64,000 bases of DNA from Chryseobacterium sp. E1 (GCA_019203745.1 CP078104.1:4402001-4466000), one strand, 5' to 3'. Shown: positions 20,846-31,546, counted from the first letter of the stretch. Numbers and translations: made by a program. The notes: generated from the sequence alone by a model not told the origin.

Positions 20846-21905
20846 TTATAGGTTATCATTTTTATTTCTTTCCTCCTTCATCATTGTGATAAACATGGAC
20901 GGAGTTACCCCTTCGATCTGTTTAAAAACTCTGTTAAATGTAGATTGGTTTGAAAATCCGGATTCAGTATAAATATACATTAAGGTAACTTTTCTGATGT
21001 CATTTTCATAAAGCAGTTTTTTCACATTTTCAACTCTACAGGTATTTAGGTAATGATTAAAGTTTGAAAACCCATGTAATTTAATTGATTTGTATATGTA
21101 TAAATTGTTGGATTTCAAAATGTTGGATAATTGAGAAATCGTAAAGTCCACATGTTTAAAATAAGCTTCCTCTTCTACAATAGTTTTTATCTCTTGAAAT
21201 AAAGTAACATATTTGTCTGTAACATCATGTTCTTCTTTATCTTTTTCAGTGGGTTCAACAGATCCGGTAACTTTGTTATCATCAGCAAAATTAATATCCG
21301 CCTGCTCCGGATAGTTTTCTTCAAAAAAGACATCTTATTGAATATATTCTCTTCTATTTCTGATTTTCGGATTTGTTCATTGTAATATAATAAAACCAGA
21401 AATATAGCAAGATTCGCCAAACTAACAAATGTGTCAGATATTACAATAACCTTTACATTATTGAGACTGAAATAGTCAAATTCAAATAATCTATTAAGTA
21501 CAGTTACGGCGACAATGATCAGAAATATGTAAACAGAATAAATATAAACGTATTTTTTCTCCAGAAAATGTGAGCTCCCAGTGGTACCGGTAAAAGCCAC
21601 ATTGCAGTAGCAGCAGAATATTTCCAGAAATCAAGCATGACAAATCCTGCAAATAACGGTGCATAAGTCATATAAAGATGAACAAGGACTTTTATATTAT
21701 AACTTTTGCGAATGATCATAAATGTATAAAACATTAAAACCGAATAGGCAAATGTACATGTTGCAAAAAAGAATCTTTAATAACGAAATAAAATACCAAA
21801 GAGTAAACGAGTAATATTCCCGACATTAAATTCACATACTGAGAAATCAATTTTCTTCAGTACATCTCCAGACGTATTTATAAATTCCTTATCCGTTACC
21901 ATCAT
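20846..21905 (-). CDS. Second membrane-anchored AraC-type regulator (frameshifted)
   Basis: Paralogue of the gene at 15328-16347. The start ATG is at 21905. Frame changes near 21790, 21735, 21560, 21320 and 21170 split it, and the restored length is about 350 residues. The N-terminal half carries matching hydrophobic segments (LVYSLVFYFVIKDS, FAGFVMLDFWKYSAATAMW). The C-terminal AraC domain reads DFTISQLSNILKSNNLYI and STFNRVFKQIEGVTPSMF, nearly identical to its partner. The number of breaks is high, so true decay cannot be excluded, though the conserved HTH argues for a working gene. It points away from the HTH genes that follow on the + strand. Confidence 0.7.
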
Positions 21906-22260
21906 AATGTATTTTTAAAAATAACTTATTCAAAATATTGATTTATAATCAGTTGTGAATTTTAGTGAAATTCAAAATTCAGTTTAGATTTGAAATTTTT
22001 GATTGTTTCTATCAATTAATTTTGTAAAAGTAAGTTACAAATGTAATAATATATATGAATATTCAAAATAATCAAACATATCGGTCATTTTGTACTTTGT
22101 TATCTATAAACTCTTTATATAATGAAAGAATATAGTGAAATTCATTATCTATTAGACAAAAATACCTATAAATAAAAAAGCAAATAATTATTAAAAAGAA
22201 AAAATTATTTTCTTAAATAAAGACTTTCAGCAGCTTTTCCTTTTAATACAATTTATTTAA
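21906..22260. promoter_or_regulatory. Divergent intergenic region, AT-rich
   Basis: These 355 bp of very AT-rich sequence lie between the second AraC-type gene and the HTH gene at 22261. No gene is seen. It should hold both promoters, but I cannot assign boxes with confidence. Confidence 0.4.
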
Positions 22261-22681
22261 ATGAATTTTAAAGATATTAACATTGGTCTCATGATCAGTC
22301 AGCGAGTTTTGGAATGTGATGTAGATATCATGCGGCTTTGCAAATTTTTCAGTTGTTCCAGCGAGGATATTTTAGCGATGTATGATTCTAAAAGCCTTGA
22401 TTCTGAAATTCTTCTGAAATGGTGCAAAATTCTGGAATATGATTTTTTCAGATTTTATTCCCAAAACCTGATTCTTTATTCCCCTGCATCAGGTGATAAC
22501 AGAAACAAAAAAATAAAGAAAATTCTAAAATGCATTATTTCCGAAAAAATATTTACACCAGGGAAGTGATTGATTTTATGCTTGAAATGCTTGAAAAGGG
22601 GAGAAGACTAAAAAGCAGATTATTGAAGAGTATAATATTCCTAAAACAACCTTGTATAAGTGGATAGAAAAACAAAAATAA
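22261..22681 (+). CDS. Small HTH protein of a Chryseobacterium-typical family (frameshifted)
   Basis: The ATG at 22261 starts MNFKDINIGLMISQRVLECD. Breaks near 22530 and 22605 join it to a C-terminal HTH (KKQIIEEYNIPKTTLYKWI) ending at 22681, about 141 residues. The N-terminal part (RLCKFFSCSSEDILAMY, then LKWCKILEYDFFRFYSQ) and the resolvase- or transposase-like HTH at the end match a protein family present in many copies in Chryseobacterium genomes. It is soluble and probably binds DNA. No cognate transposase is nearby, so it is more likely a regulator than part of an element. Confidence 0.65.
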
Positions 22682-22741
22682 ACACAAAGAATAAAAAAAT
22701 GACCGGTAAAAAATGATAAACTTAAGATTCTGATTACACAA

Positions 22742-23077
22742 ATGAATAAAGAAAAACAGAAAGTAACCCCACCATACTATAAAAAAATATATTCTGATAT
22801 CCTTGTCAAAAAGTTTCCTGATAAGCTCAATGAATGCAAATCTATACTGTCGAAAGGCCAATTAAATGTTTTGGATATCATTCAGCTTAATCAAAGGATT
22901 TTTGGCAACAGTGAAATATTTTCAGAGAATCAGAAGCTTCGTTCTTATGATGACCAATCTATTCTCAAAATATTGAATTATCAGAAAAAACACAACCTTA
23001 ATAACACACAATTGTCGATTCACTTTAAACTAAGCCGAAATACTATTACCAAATGGAAAAGTAAATTCAAAGCTTAG
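22742..23077 (+). CDS. HTH domain protein
   Basis: An intact 111-residue protein starting MNKEKQKVTPPYYKKIYSDI and ending with a helix-turn-helix: LNNTQLSIHFKLSRNTITKW. The pattern (YYKKIYSDI, LSKGQLNVLDIIQLNQRIF) is that of another small DNA-binding family common in Chryseobacterium, often found beside the type of gene that precedes it. The two together may be a regulatory pair. It is followed at once by a secreted-protein cluster. Confidence 0.65.
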   Translation: MNKEKQKVTPPYYKKIYSDILVKKFPDKLNECKSILSKGQLNVLDIIQLNQRIFGNSEIFSENQKLRSYDDQSILKILNYQKKHNLNNTQLSIHFKLSRNTITKWKSKFKA

Positions 23078-23120
23078 ATTCGGTATTTGTAACCCAAAAA
23101 ATACTTTAACACACAAATCA

Positions 23121-23752
23121 ATGATTAAAATTATTTCGACAGTACTGTTACTCAGTACTATGATCCCTATTCATGCTCAAAGCGCAGGAAATGTTGGTAT
23201 CAACACATCGAATCCTGAAAAGGAATTGACGGTGAATGGCACCATGAAAACTTCAGGGATGACCTTAAAAGATCCGATTGAAAACTAGGACCGGATGAAA
23301 ATTATTCTTTTCTGATTAAATCTCCGGCTCCTGAGAACAAGATCACATCTTATAATGATTCTTTTGTGCCTACTTCTCCGGCTCCTATTAATCTTATTCA
23401 GTTTAAAATCACCTGCAATGATGATGATAAAGACTGGATAGATGAATATGATACTAAAATCAATTCAAACAAGTTTTTGGTGGTCATAGCTTCCCATGGG
23501 TTTACTCAGCCGGTATATACAGTTACTGCACCGTGGATTACTCCTATGCCCGATATTTTTGCTTACAGCTCAAATGGCACCTGGAAGCTTAGAGCAGATT
23601 ATGTAGGATTCTCAACCGATGATGCTCTTCCTAAAGGTGTATGGACGCTTAACTTACTGGTTTTTGACAGAGCTTATGCTAAAGAATTCAATTCTGTACA
23701 GACCGTTAATACCACCGGAATAGGTGCTGCACCTGCTCCTTTAATCCAATAA
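23121..23752 (+). CDS. Secreted paralogue 1 with VGINT repeat motif (one frameshift)
   Basis: The ATG at 23121 gives MIKIISTVLLLSTMIPIHAQ, a signal peptide, then AGNVGINTSNPEKELTVNG, the motif that opens many Bacteroidetes surface and tail-fibre-like proteins. A missing base in the A-run at about 23287 joins the rest; the protein is about 210 residues. The mature part is beta-rich (KWDNDD-like acidic loop, FLVVIASHGF, WKLRADYVGF) and shares its order with the next two genes, so the three are tandem duplicates. No catalytic motif. Probably exported and surface-associated. Confidence 0.65.
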
Positions 23753-23762
23753 TTCAGATCGT

Positions 23763-24396
23763 ATGAAAAAGATAATCACATTTTTATTTGCTGCATGTAC
23801 TTGTTTCTATACTAAAGCTCAAGTGGGGATAAACACAAAAACTCCACAAGGAACACTGGATGTTGTAGGAGGAACGCTGATAGAATCCTATGTAATTGAT
23901 ACTGTTAATTCGTATGCATCAGGTAATTACTATCTTCTTACCCGTTCAAAAGATACAAACCCAATAGGCAAAGTGAAACTTCTTGATATTGCCCTTCGAA
24001 ACGTTGCTCCTGTTAACACTTATAACATCACCCTTAAAAATGTAAACCAGGATGATGTTGTCAACTTAAATACAGGATTGGAAACAAGCAAATATATCGT
24101 TGCCATCACTGGTGCTGTTTTTACAGATGCTACACCAGGCATCAATACAACAACAAGTATCAAATCATTTGCGCATATTCCACAGAAGTGACTTCCGTGA
24201 CAAACGGAGAAAAAACTTATAATGCAATTAACTTAAGCTTTCAGGGTGCAGGCACAACATCTGCCCAGAACGGAACGTGGTCACTTACTCTTTGTGTGTA
24301 TGAAAAAGCACTTGTTAAAGACTGGGAACCTATACCGGGGATGTAAATAGTTCATTCAGAGGAGTTTCAACTAACACGCCTCTAGGGCTTCAATAA
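23763..24396 (+). CDS. Secreted paralogue 2 (frameshifted)
   Basis: Begins 10 bp after paralogue 1 with MKKIITFLFAACTCFYTKAQ and VGINTKTPQGTLDVVGG. The frame breaks near 24175 and 24335, and the restored protein is about 211 residues. The layout equals that of the neighbours: signal peptide, VGINT module, then a beta-rich domain with SKYIVAITGAVF and NGTWSLTLCVYEKA near the C-terminus. The tandem order and tight spacing suggest one transcript. Function unknown. Confidence 0.6.
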
Positions 24397-24402
24397 AAAA
24401 TC

Positions 24403-25064
24403 ATGAATAGAAAAATATACACTGGAATAATCATTTTGATAGGATTGTTCATTAATGCCCAAAATGCAAAAGTAGGAATTAAAACAGCAGACCCCACAGA
24501 AACACTGGATGTAAATGGCTCAAGCTATACCAACTCTTTATACCTTAGAAATCCCGGGAACCCGATAAAACTGGAGGACATTTTCTTGCCACTTCTAAGA
24601 ATACACTGGACCTATATGATCCTACACTTGAAAGCAGCGGATTATTTAATTATATCAAACTTACCATTTCAGGAGTTCCGGCAACGGGAATCACAGACTA
24701 TGACACCAAAATAGACGCTACCAAATTTTTAGTAGTTGTCCATAATTATTCTTTTCAGCTTAATAATGGCTCTACAAAAGTTGCTCTCGATTACGGTAGT
24801 AACGGGATTAATGATAATAAACAAGGATCTCCCAATGTAAATACATTTAAAAGCAACGGTACCTGGCACATTAGAGCCAATTTTATCAATAGTAAATTGA
24901 TGGATTATTTATATCCGGATGGTACTTACAACAATTTTAAGGTTAATCTGTATTTAATGGCTTATAAATATCTTATAACCAAACAAAATATTAATGATAA
25001 CACCCAAGATCTTGCAGGTACGAATGGATCTGCACAGGCTTTAAGTAAACCTTCCGGGTTTTAA
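24403..25064 (+). CDS. Secreted paralogue 3 (one frameshift)
   Basis: Starts 6 bp after paralogue 2 with MNRKIYTGIIILIGLFINAQ, then AKVGIKTADPTETLDVNG. A break near 24580 separates the signal half from the mature domain (TKFLVVVHNYSF, NGTWHIRANFINS), and it ends at 25064, about 220 residues. It is the third of the tandem set. The acidic loop DYDTKIDATKFLVVV aligns with DEYDTKINSNKFLVVI of the first paralogue, which supports duplication. Confidence 0.65.
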
Positions 25065-25129
25065 TGTTGAGGATCATAAGTTTATTACGTCTTTTATAAA
25101 GTTTTCGGAAAATGTAATTTTAAGGTCGC

Positions 25130-25156
25130 AAAAGCTCCTTTATTAGGGGCTTTTTG
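25130..25156 (+). terminator. Terminator of the secreted triplet
   Basis: AAAAGCTCCT at 25130-25139 pairs with AGGGGCTTTT at 25145-25154 (one G-T pair), followed by T residues. Confidence 0.7.
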
Positions 25157-25216
25157 TGCATATATACCCTCAGCTTTATTTTCTAAATTTTATGATTGTA
25201 TGTTTTATTACTGTTA

Positions 25217-25258
25217 TAAAAAAATTAAAGTCTACCCTGATTATACACAAGGTAGACT
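25217..25258 (-). terminator. Terminator of the minus-strand metalloprotease gene
   Basis: AGTCTACC at 25229-25236 and GGTAGACT at 25251-25258 form the stem. On the minus strand it is followed by an AT-rich tract with a run of U, encoded at 25218-25228. Confidence 0.7.
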
Positions 25259-25280
25259 ATTATTAATATAAGTAGATTTT

Positions 25281-26116
25281 TTATTTCGGATATACTGATG
25301 CGATGAATTGTTTGTCTGTAGGAGATAAAACTGTATTGTTTCCAACACTGAATCCGTTGGTAGTCAGAGTTGAACTGATGCTGTAATGCATGATTGACAG
25401 CTTGTCATAAGCACTATATTGGGTTTGTGAGGTAGAATATTTTGCAAAAAGGTTATTATCTACCTGAGCCTGGGACCAGTAATTGGGATAACCCGCATAA
25501 TAAGCATATACTTTTGGTTTATCCCAAGGGATAGCCGCCAAAGGATGTTGATGTTCATGGATCATACCAAGCGCATGCCCGAATTCATGAATGGTTGTTC
25601 TGCTGAACTCCGCATCACTTGTAGAATCATTAAACCAGCCGAAATTCATGGTTTCTTTATTGGATGCTATACTGAGGGCATCTTTTCCGATATATGAATA
25701 AGATCCTGCATTGGGGTGAAAGTAACACGGATCTGTGCTGTACCACTGGTAATAAAGTTAAAAGTGATGTTGGCGTATTGAGACCACTCTTTGGCATATT
25801 GCATCACTTTGTTGCGTACTTTAGTGGTTCCTCCATTAAGGCTCACCGTAATAACGCTGCCGTTGGGCCATTTCTTACTGGTGATAACAGCTCCTTTTGA
25901 ACCTGTTCCTGGAATTTTATCTTCTCCGGGAAGGTAAACATCTTTACACATTTGTGTTTTTTCAAAGCCTGCAGGAATATCTGCTGTGGGTATGGCTAAT
26001 AATTCTGAGAATGATGATTGTTCTTGTGGAACCTCTATAGTATCATTTGTTGTATTACATGATACTATAGCCATTGAAATCAATGATCCTAATAAGATCT
26101 TTTTGTGTAATTGCAT
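25281..26116 (-). CDS. Astacin-like zinc metalloprotease, lipoprotein (one frameshift)
   Basis: The preferred start is ATG 26116 (MQLHKKILLGSLISMAIVSC), which leaves a lipobox ending in Cys20; an upstream in-frame start at 26152 would bury it. One missing base near 25710 joins the propeptide-like N-terminal part to the catalytic part, giving about 278 residues. The zinc site is HEFGHALGMIHEH (HExxHxxGxxHE) and the Met-turn is SIMHYS, the signature of M12A astacin-type metzincins. Expected to sit on the cell surface and degrade proteins or peptides. Similar lipoproteins are common in Chryseobacterium (flavastacin-like). Monocistronic with its own terminator. Confidence 0.85.
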
Positions 26117-26657
26117 AATATTGGTGTTTATGGTGATTAATAATGAATACAATATAAGAAAAAAATAATTTATCTATTAAGTGTGAATTAAATCTAAGAT
26201 AAAAAAACGTATTTCCAATCTTTTGCTTTTGTAAATTAAACCCAGGTTATATCTACACAGATACTACACCTGCCTGTATAGTCCTTCTATAAAGAGATTC
26301 TGTTGAGGTGAAATTATATAGTTAAAGATTTCATCACTATAATATGGATGTAATTATTTTTTGTTTAATCTAATTTTACGGCTTTATATTTGTCGTATTT
26401 GTGTTTTAAATTCGCTTTTCTTAAGTATTTTTAATAAACTTGAGTTTCTGTGAAGTGATTTTGAATTGATTGTGTTGGTTTATAAATTACTTCAGTTCTT
26501 ACCAATCATTTCATTATGATAGTTTATTAATAAACAATTCTACTATCTCAAATATATCTTTTTGTTTTTTAAATCTTTTAGTATTTGCTTGATTAAAAGG
26601 TGATTGTATTTTAATTTAAATCTCTTGCTATTAAAGGAATAAAATAATTTCAAATAA
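26117..26657. other. Long divergent intergenic region
   Basis: About 540 bp of AT-rich sequence lies between the protease gene and the MarR operator zone. No gene is seen on either strand. The protease promoter must lie near 26120-26200. Confidence 0.4.
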
Positions 26658-26701
26658 AAAGTATATTTATAAACTACAATTAGTATATTTGTTTACTAAT
26701 T
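26658..26701 (+). promoter_or_regulatory. Promoter with two operator-like palindromes before the carotenoid MarR gene
   Basis: AATTAGTA at 26678-26685 and TACTAATT at 26694-26701 are perfect inverted arms around an eight-base spacer, TATTTGTT. Together with the preceding TA, the spacer forms the TAnnTTTG -7 box. An imperfect copy with the same core, AGTATATTTATAAACTA, sits 22 bp upstream at 26660-26676. The site ends 8 bp before the MarR start codon, as expected for an autoregulated repressor. Confidence 0.6.
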
Positions 26702-26709
26702 TATCTAAT

Positions 26710-27367
26710 ATGAATTTTGATCTTATAAAAGCAGTTGTGGAACTCGTTCAGCAATTTATGGAGCAGAATGAAGATAAAGCTTTGTACAGTAACGATATTC
26801 AGGGGTTTACAGAATGGGTCAATGTTTCCTGCAAGGATAATTCTGAACTCGAAGGTCTGTCTTGGGTGGGGAAGGAGTCGGGAAGAAGTTCCGAAAGTAT
26901 CATTAATACTTTACTCATACGAATGGGGAGATATGCCAAAACATACTCCCGGTCAGTAGGAAGTTCTGTTTTTTCAAGCCAGGATGATTTTATATATCTG
27001 ATCGGTCTGAAAATGATGGGACCAATGACAAAAATGGAACTCATAAAACGCAATGTGCATGAAAAATCTTCAGGTATACTTGTTATCAATCGCCTGATAC
27101 ATAATGAATGGGCAGAACAGACAGTTTCTCAGAAAGATAAAAGAACGAAATATATTCAAATAACGGAGAAAGGGGCTTGCTATACTGCAGAAGCATATGG
27201 ATGAGATCCGTAAAGCTTCAAAGGTAGTTGTAGGGAATCTGACCCATTCTGAACAAATGTTGCTCATCGCCATACTCTCTAAGCTGGATGAATTTCATGA
27301 TTCTTTTTACCGGATGAATCTGAAGAACGATAATCTGCTGGATATTGTGTATAGAAAACTGAATTGA
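26710..27367 (+). CDS. MarR family regulator of the carotenoid cluster (one frameshift)
   Basis: The ATG at 26710 (MNFDLIKAVVELVQQFMEQ) is preferred over the TTG upstream because that lies within the operator. One break near 27175 joins the tail (QKHMDEIRKASKVVVGNL), giving about 219 residues. The middle holds a winged HTH of MarR type (GPMTKMELIKRNVHEKSSG, wing KDKRTKYIQITEKG), flanked by dimerisation helices. A paralogue with the same IQGF, GKESGRSSES and SSQDDFIYLI blocks lies at 42897-43563 beside photolyase and ferrochelatase. It is the first gene of the crt cluster and its promoter carries the shared palindrome. Probable repressor of pigment genes; the ligand is unknown. Confidence 0.8.
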
Positions 27368-27408
27368 TGCAATATAAAAGCACCTGCTAAACTATTAAAT
27401 AAATAACA

Positions 27409-28896
27409 ATGAATACTGGAGGTTTAAGAAAAAGAATTGCAGTGATAGGTTCAGGGTTTTCCGGGCTCTCGGCTGCTGCCTATGCTGCAAAATCCGGAAA
27501 TGAAGTGCATGTATTTGAAAAACATCCTCAGCCTGGCGGCCGTGCAAGACAATTCAAAACAGACCAGGGTTATGTTTTTGATATGGGTCCCAGCTGGTAC
27601 TGGATGCCTGACATTATCGAAAGTTTTTTCGCTGATTTTGATTGTAAGGCATCTGATTTTTTCGATCTGGTTTCTCTGGATCCCCAGTTTGAGATGGTCT
27701 TTTCAGAGGAAAAAGTTTCTGTTCCTGAGAAAAATGAAGACATCCGTGAGTTGTTTGAGGAAATAGAACCCGGAGCAGCCAGAAAGTATGATAAATTTAT
27801 GAAGTCTGCCCGGTTTAAATATGAAGTGGGAATGAAAGACTTTGTGACAAAACCCTGTTATAACTGGCTTGAGTTCGCTTCTTTAAAAATTGCAGGCAGT
27901 GCGCTGAAGCTTGATCTTTTAAGTGATTTCAGAAAATATGTTTCAGGTTATTTTACAGATCCGAAACTCAGATCGCTGATGGAATTTCCGGTTATATTTC
28001 TTGGAGCTTCTCCCCGGCAGATTCCAGCTTTGTACAGCCTTATGAATTACGGAGGCTATGTTTTGGGAACAAAATATCCGATGGGAGGGTTTTATCAGCT
28101 TGTTCTCGCTATGAAGGCTGTAGCAGAAAAACAGGGGTAATTTTTCATTTTAACCATGACGTAAAGAAAATCAATACAGAAAACGGAAAGGCAGCTTCCA
28201 TAACAGTCAATGGCGAAGACTATGAGTTTGATGCTGTCATTGCTTCGTCAGATTACCATCATACGGAAACCTTAATTCCCAAATCACTCAGAAACTATAA
28301 AGAAGCCTATTGAAAACAAGAACCTTTGCCCCTTCATGTCTTATTTATTATCTCGGGATCAAAGGAGAAATTCCTAGTTTAAAACATCATACCCTGTTTT
28401 TCGAGAATGAGCTTGACAATCATATAGACTGTATTTATAAAAATAAAAAATGGCCCTCTAAACCCCTTTTTTTATTCGTGTTGTCCCTCCAGGACAGATC
28501 CGGGTGTAGCGCCTGAAGGCTGTGAAAATCTTTTCTTTTGTTACCGCTGGCGCCTGGAATACATGATGACGAGCCTGTAAGGGAAAAATATCTGGTAGAA
28601 ATGCTTGAAAGAATTGAAAAACATACAGGTGAAAGCGATCTTATTTCCAGAATTGAATACAAAAGAAGCTACTGTGTAAGCGATTTTATTTCCGACTATA
28701 ATGCTTATCAGGGGAATGCCTACGGACTATCCAATACATTATCGCAGACAGCGGTCCTAAAACCTAAAATAAGAAACAAAAAGATCGGAAATCTTTTTTA
28801 TACGGGGCAATTAACGGTTCCGGGTCCCGGAGTTCCCCATCGGTTATTTCAGGGAAAATTGTGGCAGCTGAAGTGAGTAAACTAAAAATAAAATAA
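27409..28896 (+). CDS. crtI: Phytoene desaturase CrtI (frameshifted)
   Basis: The ATG at 27409 begins a FAD-dependent desaturase. IAVIGSGFSGLSAAAYAAKS is the dinucleotide-binding Rossmann motif, followed by GGRARQF and GPSWYWMPDI typical of bacterial CrtI. Breaks near 28137, 28310, 28480, 28515 and 28850 divide the gene. In the final frame it ends VISGKIVAAEVSKLK at 28894-28896, 1 bp before crtB, and the C-terminal NLFYTGQLTVPGPGVP is the family signature. Restored length is about 495 residues. It converts phytoene to lycopene by sequential desaturation at the membrane. A first break in a G-run (28135) fits a missing base. Confidence 0.9.
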
Positions 28897-28897
28897 T

Positions 28898-29733
28898 ATG
28901 AAAAAATTGTTTGATGAATTGTCTTACGAAGTCAGTAAGTACACGACGCAGAAATACAGCACCAGTTTTTCATTGGGAATACTGGCATTGAAGCCTTCCA
29001 TCAGACCTGCTGTTTACGCCGTTTACGGATATGTACGCCTTGCAGATGAAATTGTAGATAGTTTTCATGGTTATGATAAAGAGAAACTTCTGAAAAGATT
29101 AAAGGCTGAAACGTATCAGGCACTGGAAGATGGTATATCACTTAATCCTATTTTGCATTCATTTCAGGAAACCGTTCGCCGGTATGATATTGATATCCGG
29201 CTGATCAATCAGTTTTTACACAGTATGGAAATGGACCTTCATAAAATTGATTACAACTCAGAATTGTACAAGGAGTATATCTACGGCTCTGCAGAAGTGG
29301 TAGGTCTTATGTGTCTGCAGATATTTACAGAAGGTGATAAGCAGCAATATGATAAGCTTAAGCCGTACGCTATGAAGTTGGGATCTGCCTTTCAGAAAGT
29401 AAATTTTTACGGGATCTGAAGGATGATTATCAGATTTTAGGACGTACTTATTTTCCATCCCTGAATATGTCAGTTTTTGATAACACCGTAAAAGTTTGTA
29501 TCGAAAAAGAAATTGAAGAAGAATTTAAAGAAGCATTACAGGGTATTAAAAAACTGCCGGGTTCATCCATTTTTGGAGTATACCTTGCCTACAGGTATTA
29601 CCTTTCCCTGTTTGATAAAATAAAGAAAACAAGCTCTCAGAATATGTTGCAGCAAAGAATCAGAATTGCCAATTCACAAAAGCTATTGGTTGCATTCAAA
29701 AGCTATATCCGTTACAAATCTGCTTATTTCTGA
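28898..29733 (+). CDS. crtB: Phytoene synthase CrtB (one frameshift)
   Basis: The ATG at 28898 follows crtI by 1 bp. The protein of about 278 residues condenses two geranylgeranyl diphosphate molecules to phytoene. The first aspartate-rich motif is LADEIVD (residues about 48-54) and the second is DLKDDY, which appears only after restoring one T in the run at about 29407. FSLGILAL and AVYGYVRLAD are conserved substrate-pocket segments of squalene/phytoene synthases. The operon order crtI-crtB is standard in Flavobacteriia. Confidence 0.9.
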
Positions 29734-29792
29734 CAGATGAATTCCGGATTAAAGATGATTTTTTTGAACGTTTAATAATCAATTAAAAATAT

Positions 29793-30259
29793 ATGATGTA
29801 CAGATTATACAGGGAACAACAGCTGAATTGTACCATTGAAACAGCATGGAAGTTTTTCTCATCCCCTCATAATTTATCAGAAATAACCCTGAAAGCATGA
29901 ATTTTGTGGTTCTTTCAGATGTTCGGGATCAGCCTATTTTTAAAGGGATGGAAATAGATTACACCGTCTCTCCCTTACTGGGGATTCCAATGAGGTGGAA
30001 GACCATTATCAGCCATGTAGAAGACCATAAAAGTTTTACAGACTTTCAGAAAAAAGGTCCTTACAAGCACTGGAATCATTTTCATGAATTTATTCCTAAC
30101 GAGAATGGTGTACTCATGAAAGATACTGTAGATTATGAACTTCCGATGGGAATTTTAGGGAGAGCAGCACATCAGCTATTTGTAAAAGAGAAGCTTAAAA
30201 GTATTTTCGATTACAGATACAGAATTTTGAATGACCTTTTTAACCATAAGCACAATTAA
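29793..30259 (+). CDS. SRPBCC-fold protein of the carotenoid cluster (one frameshift)
   Basis: Restoring one base near 29890 gives about 156 residues starting MMYRLYREQQLNCTIETAWK. The protein has the START/SRPBCC layout: an N-terminal strand, a helix with WKFFSSPHNLSEI, a central MRWKTIISHVEDHKSFTDFQ and a C-terminal helix (VKEKLKSIFDYRYRIL). This cyclase-like family is regularly found inside Bacteroidetes crt operons, where its role is not settled; ligand binding or carotenoid handling is plausible. It lies between crtB and crtZ with only 1 bp to crtZ. Confidence 0.75.
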
Positions 30260-30260
30260 A

Positions 30261-30712
30261 ATGAATGTTCTGATCGTTTTGGGAGTATTTATATCCATGG
30301 AAGGAGCTACCTGGCTGATCCACCGCTATATTATGCACGGCTTTCTGTGGATTCTGCACCGGGATCATCATGATCATAGCCATGACGGGAAACTTGAAAG
30401 GAATGACTGGTTCTTTTTCATTTTTGCAAGTCCGGCTATTGCTTTATTATATATCGGCGTAAAACAGGACTTCAACTATTGGTTTTATATCGGGCTGGGA
30501 ATAAGTCTTTACGGGATGGCTTACTTCTTTGTGCATGACATTTTTATTCATCAAAGAGCAAAAGTTTTTACCAAAACAAAAATCCCTATTTCCTTGCGAT
30601 CAGGCGTGCACATAAACAGCATCACAAGCACCTGGGAAAAGAAGATGGAGAGTGTTTTGGCTTTTTATGGGTTCCCGTTAAATATTTTAAAATGTATTTC
30701 AATAAAAAATGA
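30261..30712 (+). CDS. crtZ: Beta-carotene hydroxylase CrtZ (one frameshift)
   Basis: ATG 30261. The membrane di-iron hydroxylase has the histidine boxes HRYIMHG, HRDHHDHSHDG and HDIFIHQ. After one base is restored near 30595 it also has RRAHKQHHKHLGKEDGECFG, the fourth box. It ends at 30710-30712 (KYFKMYFNKK), giving about 150 residues. It hydroxylates the 3 and 3' positions of beta-carotene to yield zeaxanthin. Its stop overlaps the crtY start in an ATGA (30709-30712), so translation is probably coupled. Confidence 0.9.
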
Positions 30713-31398
30713 TGCCTTATACTTACATACTGATTAACTTTTTCACCGTCATTATCTGCTTTTTGGCCTCTTTTGACGGGAGAATACGGTTTAATAAGCT
30801 TTTCGGGAAGTTTCTGCTTTCATCCACCATTGTGGCAGTTCCTTTTATCATCTGGGATATATGGTTCACGGCAAAAGGAGTATGGTGGTTTGATCTCAAT
30901 TATACATTAGGATTTAAAATAGCCGGGCTCCCTGTTGAAGAATGGCTGTTTTTTTACTGTATTCCCTTCGCCTGTGTTTTTACTTACCATTGTCTGGAAA
31001 AATTTTTTACTCTGGATTGGATGGGTGCTTTAAATAATCTCATTGTATTTACAGCCGTTATTGTACTTAGTGTGACAGGGCTTCTTTATTATGAAAAAAT
31101 ATATACTTTGCTTACCGTTATTGTAACGATACTTACACTGTGCTATCTTCATTTTATTGCTAAAAAAGACTGGATAGGAAAGGCCAGCTTTGTCTATGTG
31201 ATGCTGATGCCGGGCTTCTTTGCTGTAAATGGAATTCTCACAGGATCTCTGATCCCTTCACCGGTTGTAAATTACAATCCTGATGATTTTTTGGGGATAA
31301 GAATGGGGACCATCCCTGTTGAAGATGCTGTGTACGGTTACAGCCAGTTCTTATTAAATATCTACTTTTTTAAAAAAATAACTGAAAATGAAAAATAG
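30709..31398 (+). CDS. Lycopene beta-cyclase, fused CrtYc-CrtYd type
   Basis: An intact 229-residue membrane protein with about seven hydrophobic segments. It is an internal duplication of the heterodimeric lycopene cyclase domain: LPVEEWLFFYCIPFA in the first half and IPVEDAVYGYSQFLLN in the second, each with the PVE motif. This corresponds to the fused form found in Bacteroidetes and archaea, unrelated to flavoprotein CrtY. It closes both ends of lycopene to give beta-carotene. It is the last clear gene of the crt operon. Confidence 0.88.
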   Translation: MMPYTYILINFFTVIICFLASFDGRIRFNKLFGKFLLSSTIVAVPFIIWDIWFTAKGVWWFDLNYTLGFKIAGLPVEEWLFFYCIPFACVFTYHCLEKFFTLDWMGALNNLIVFTAVIVLSVTGLLYYEKIYTLLTVIVTILTLCYLHFIAKKDWIGKASFVYVMLMPGFFAVNGILTGSLIPSPVVNYNPDDFLGIRMGTIPVEDAVYGYSQFLLNIYFFKKITENEK

Positions 31399-31546
31399 AA
31401 TACTTCTTACATTATCAGGCTTTTATATTGTTGAAAAGTATGACTTTCTGTCCTTCTATGAGATTTTTAAGAAATTTTAACATTAAAAACCGTCTTTTAG
31501 GCATGGGTATTGTTTATTTATATACCAATTACTAAAATATTATATT

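Noticed and set aside
31388..31480. 30-codon frame overlapping the crtY stop (MKNRILLTLSGFYIVEKYDF)
   Set aside because: Overlapping ATG in the crtY tail is suggestive, but the frame is short, has no recognisable family and no terminator. It could be chance or the start of a gene lost to a frameshift.
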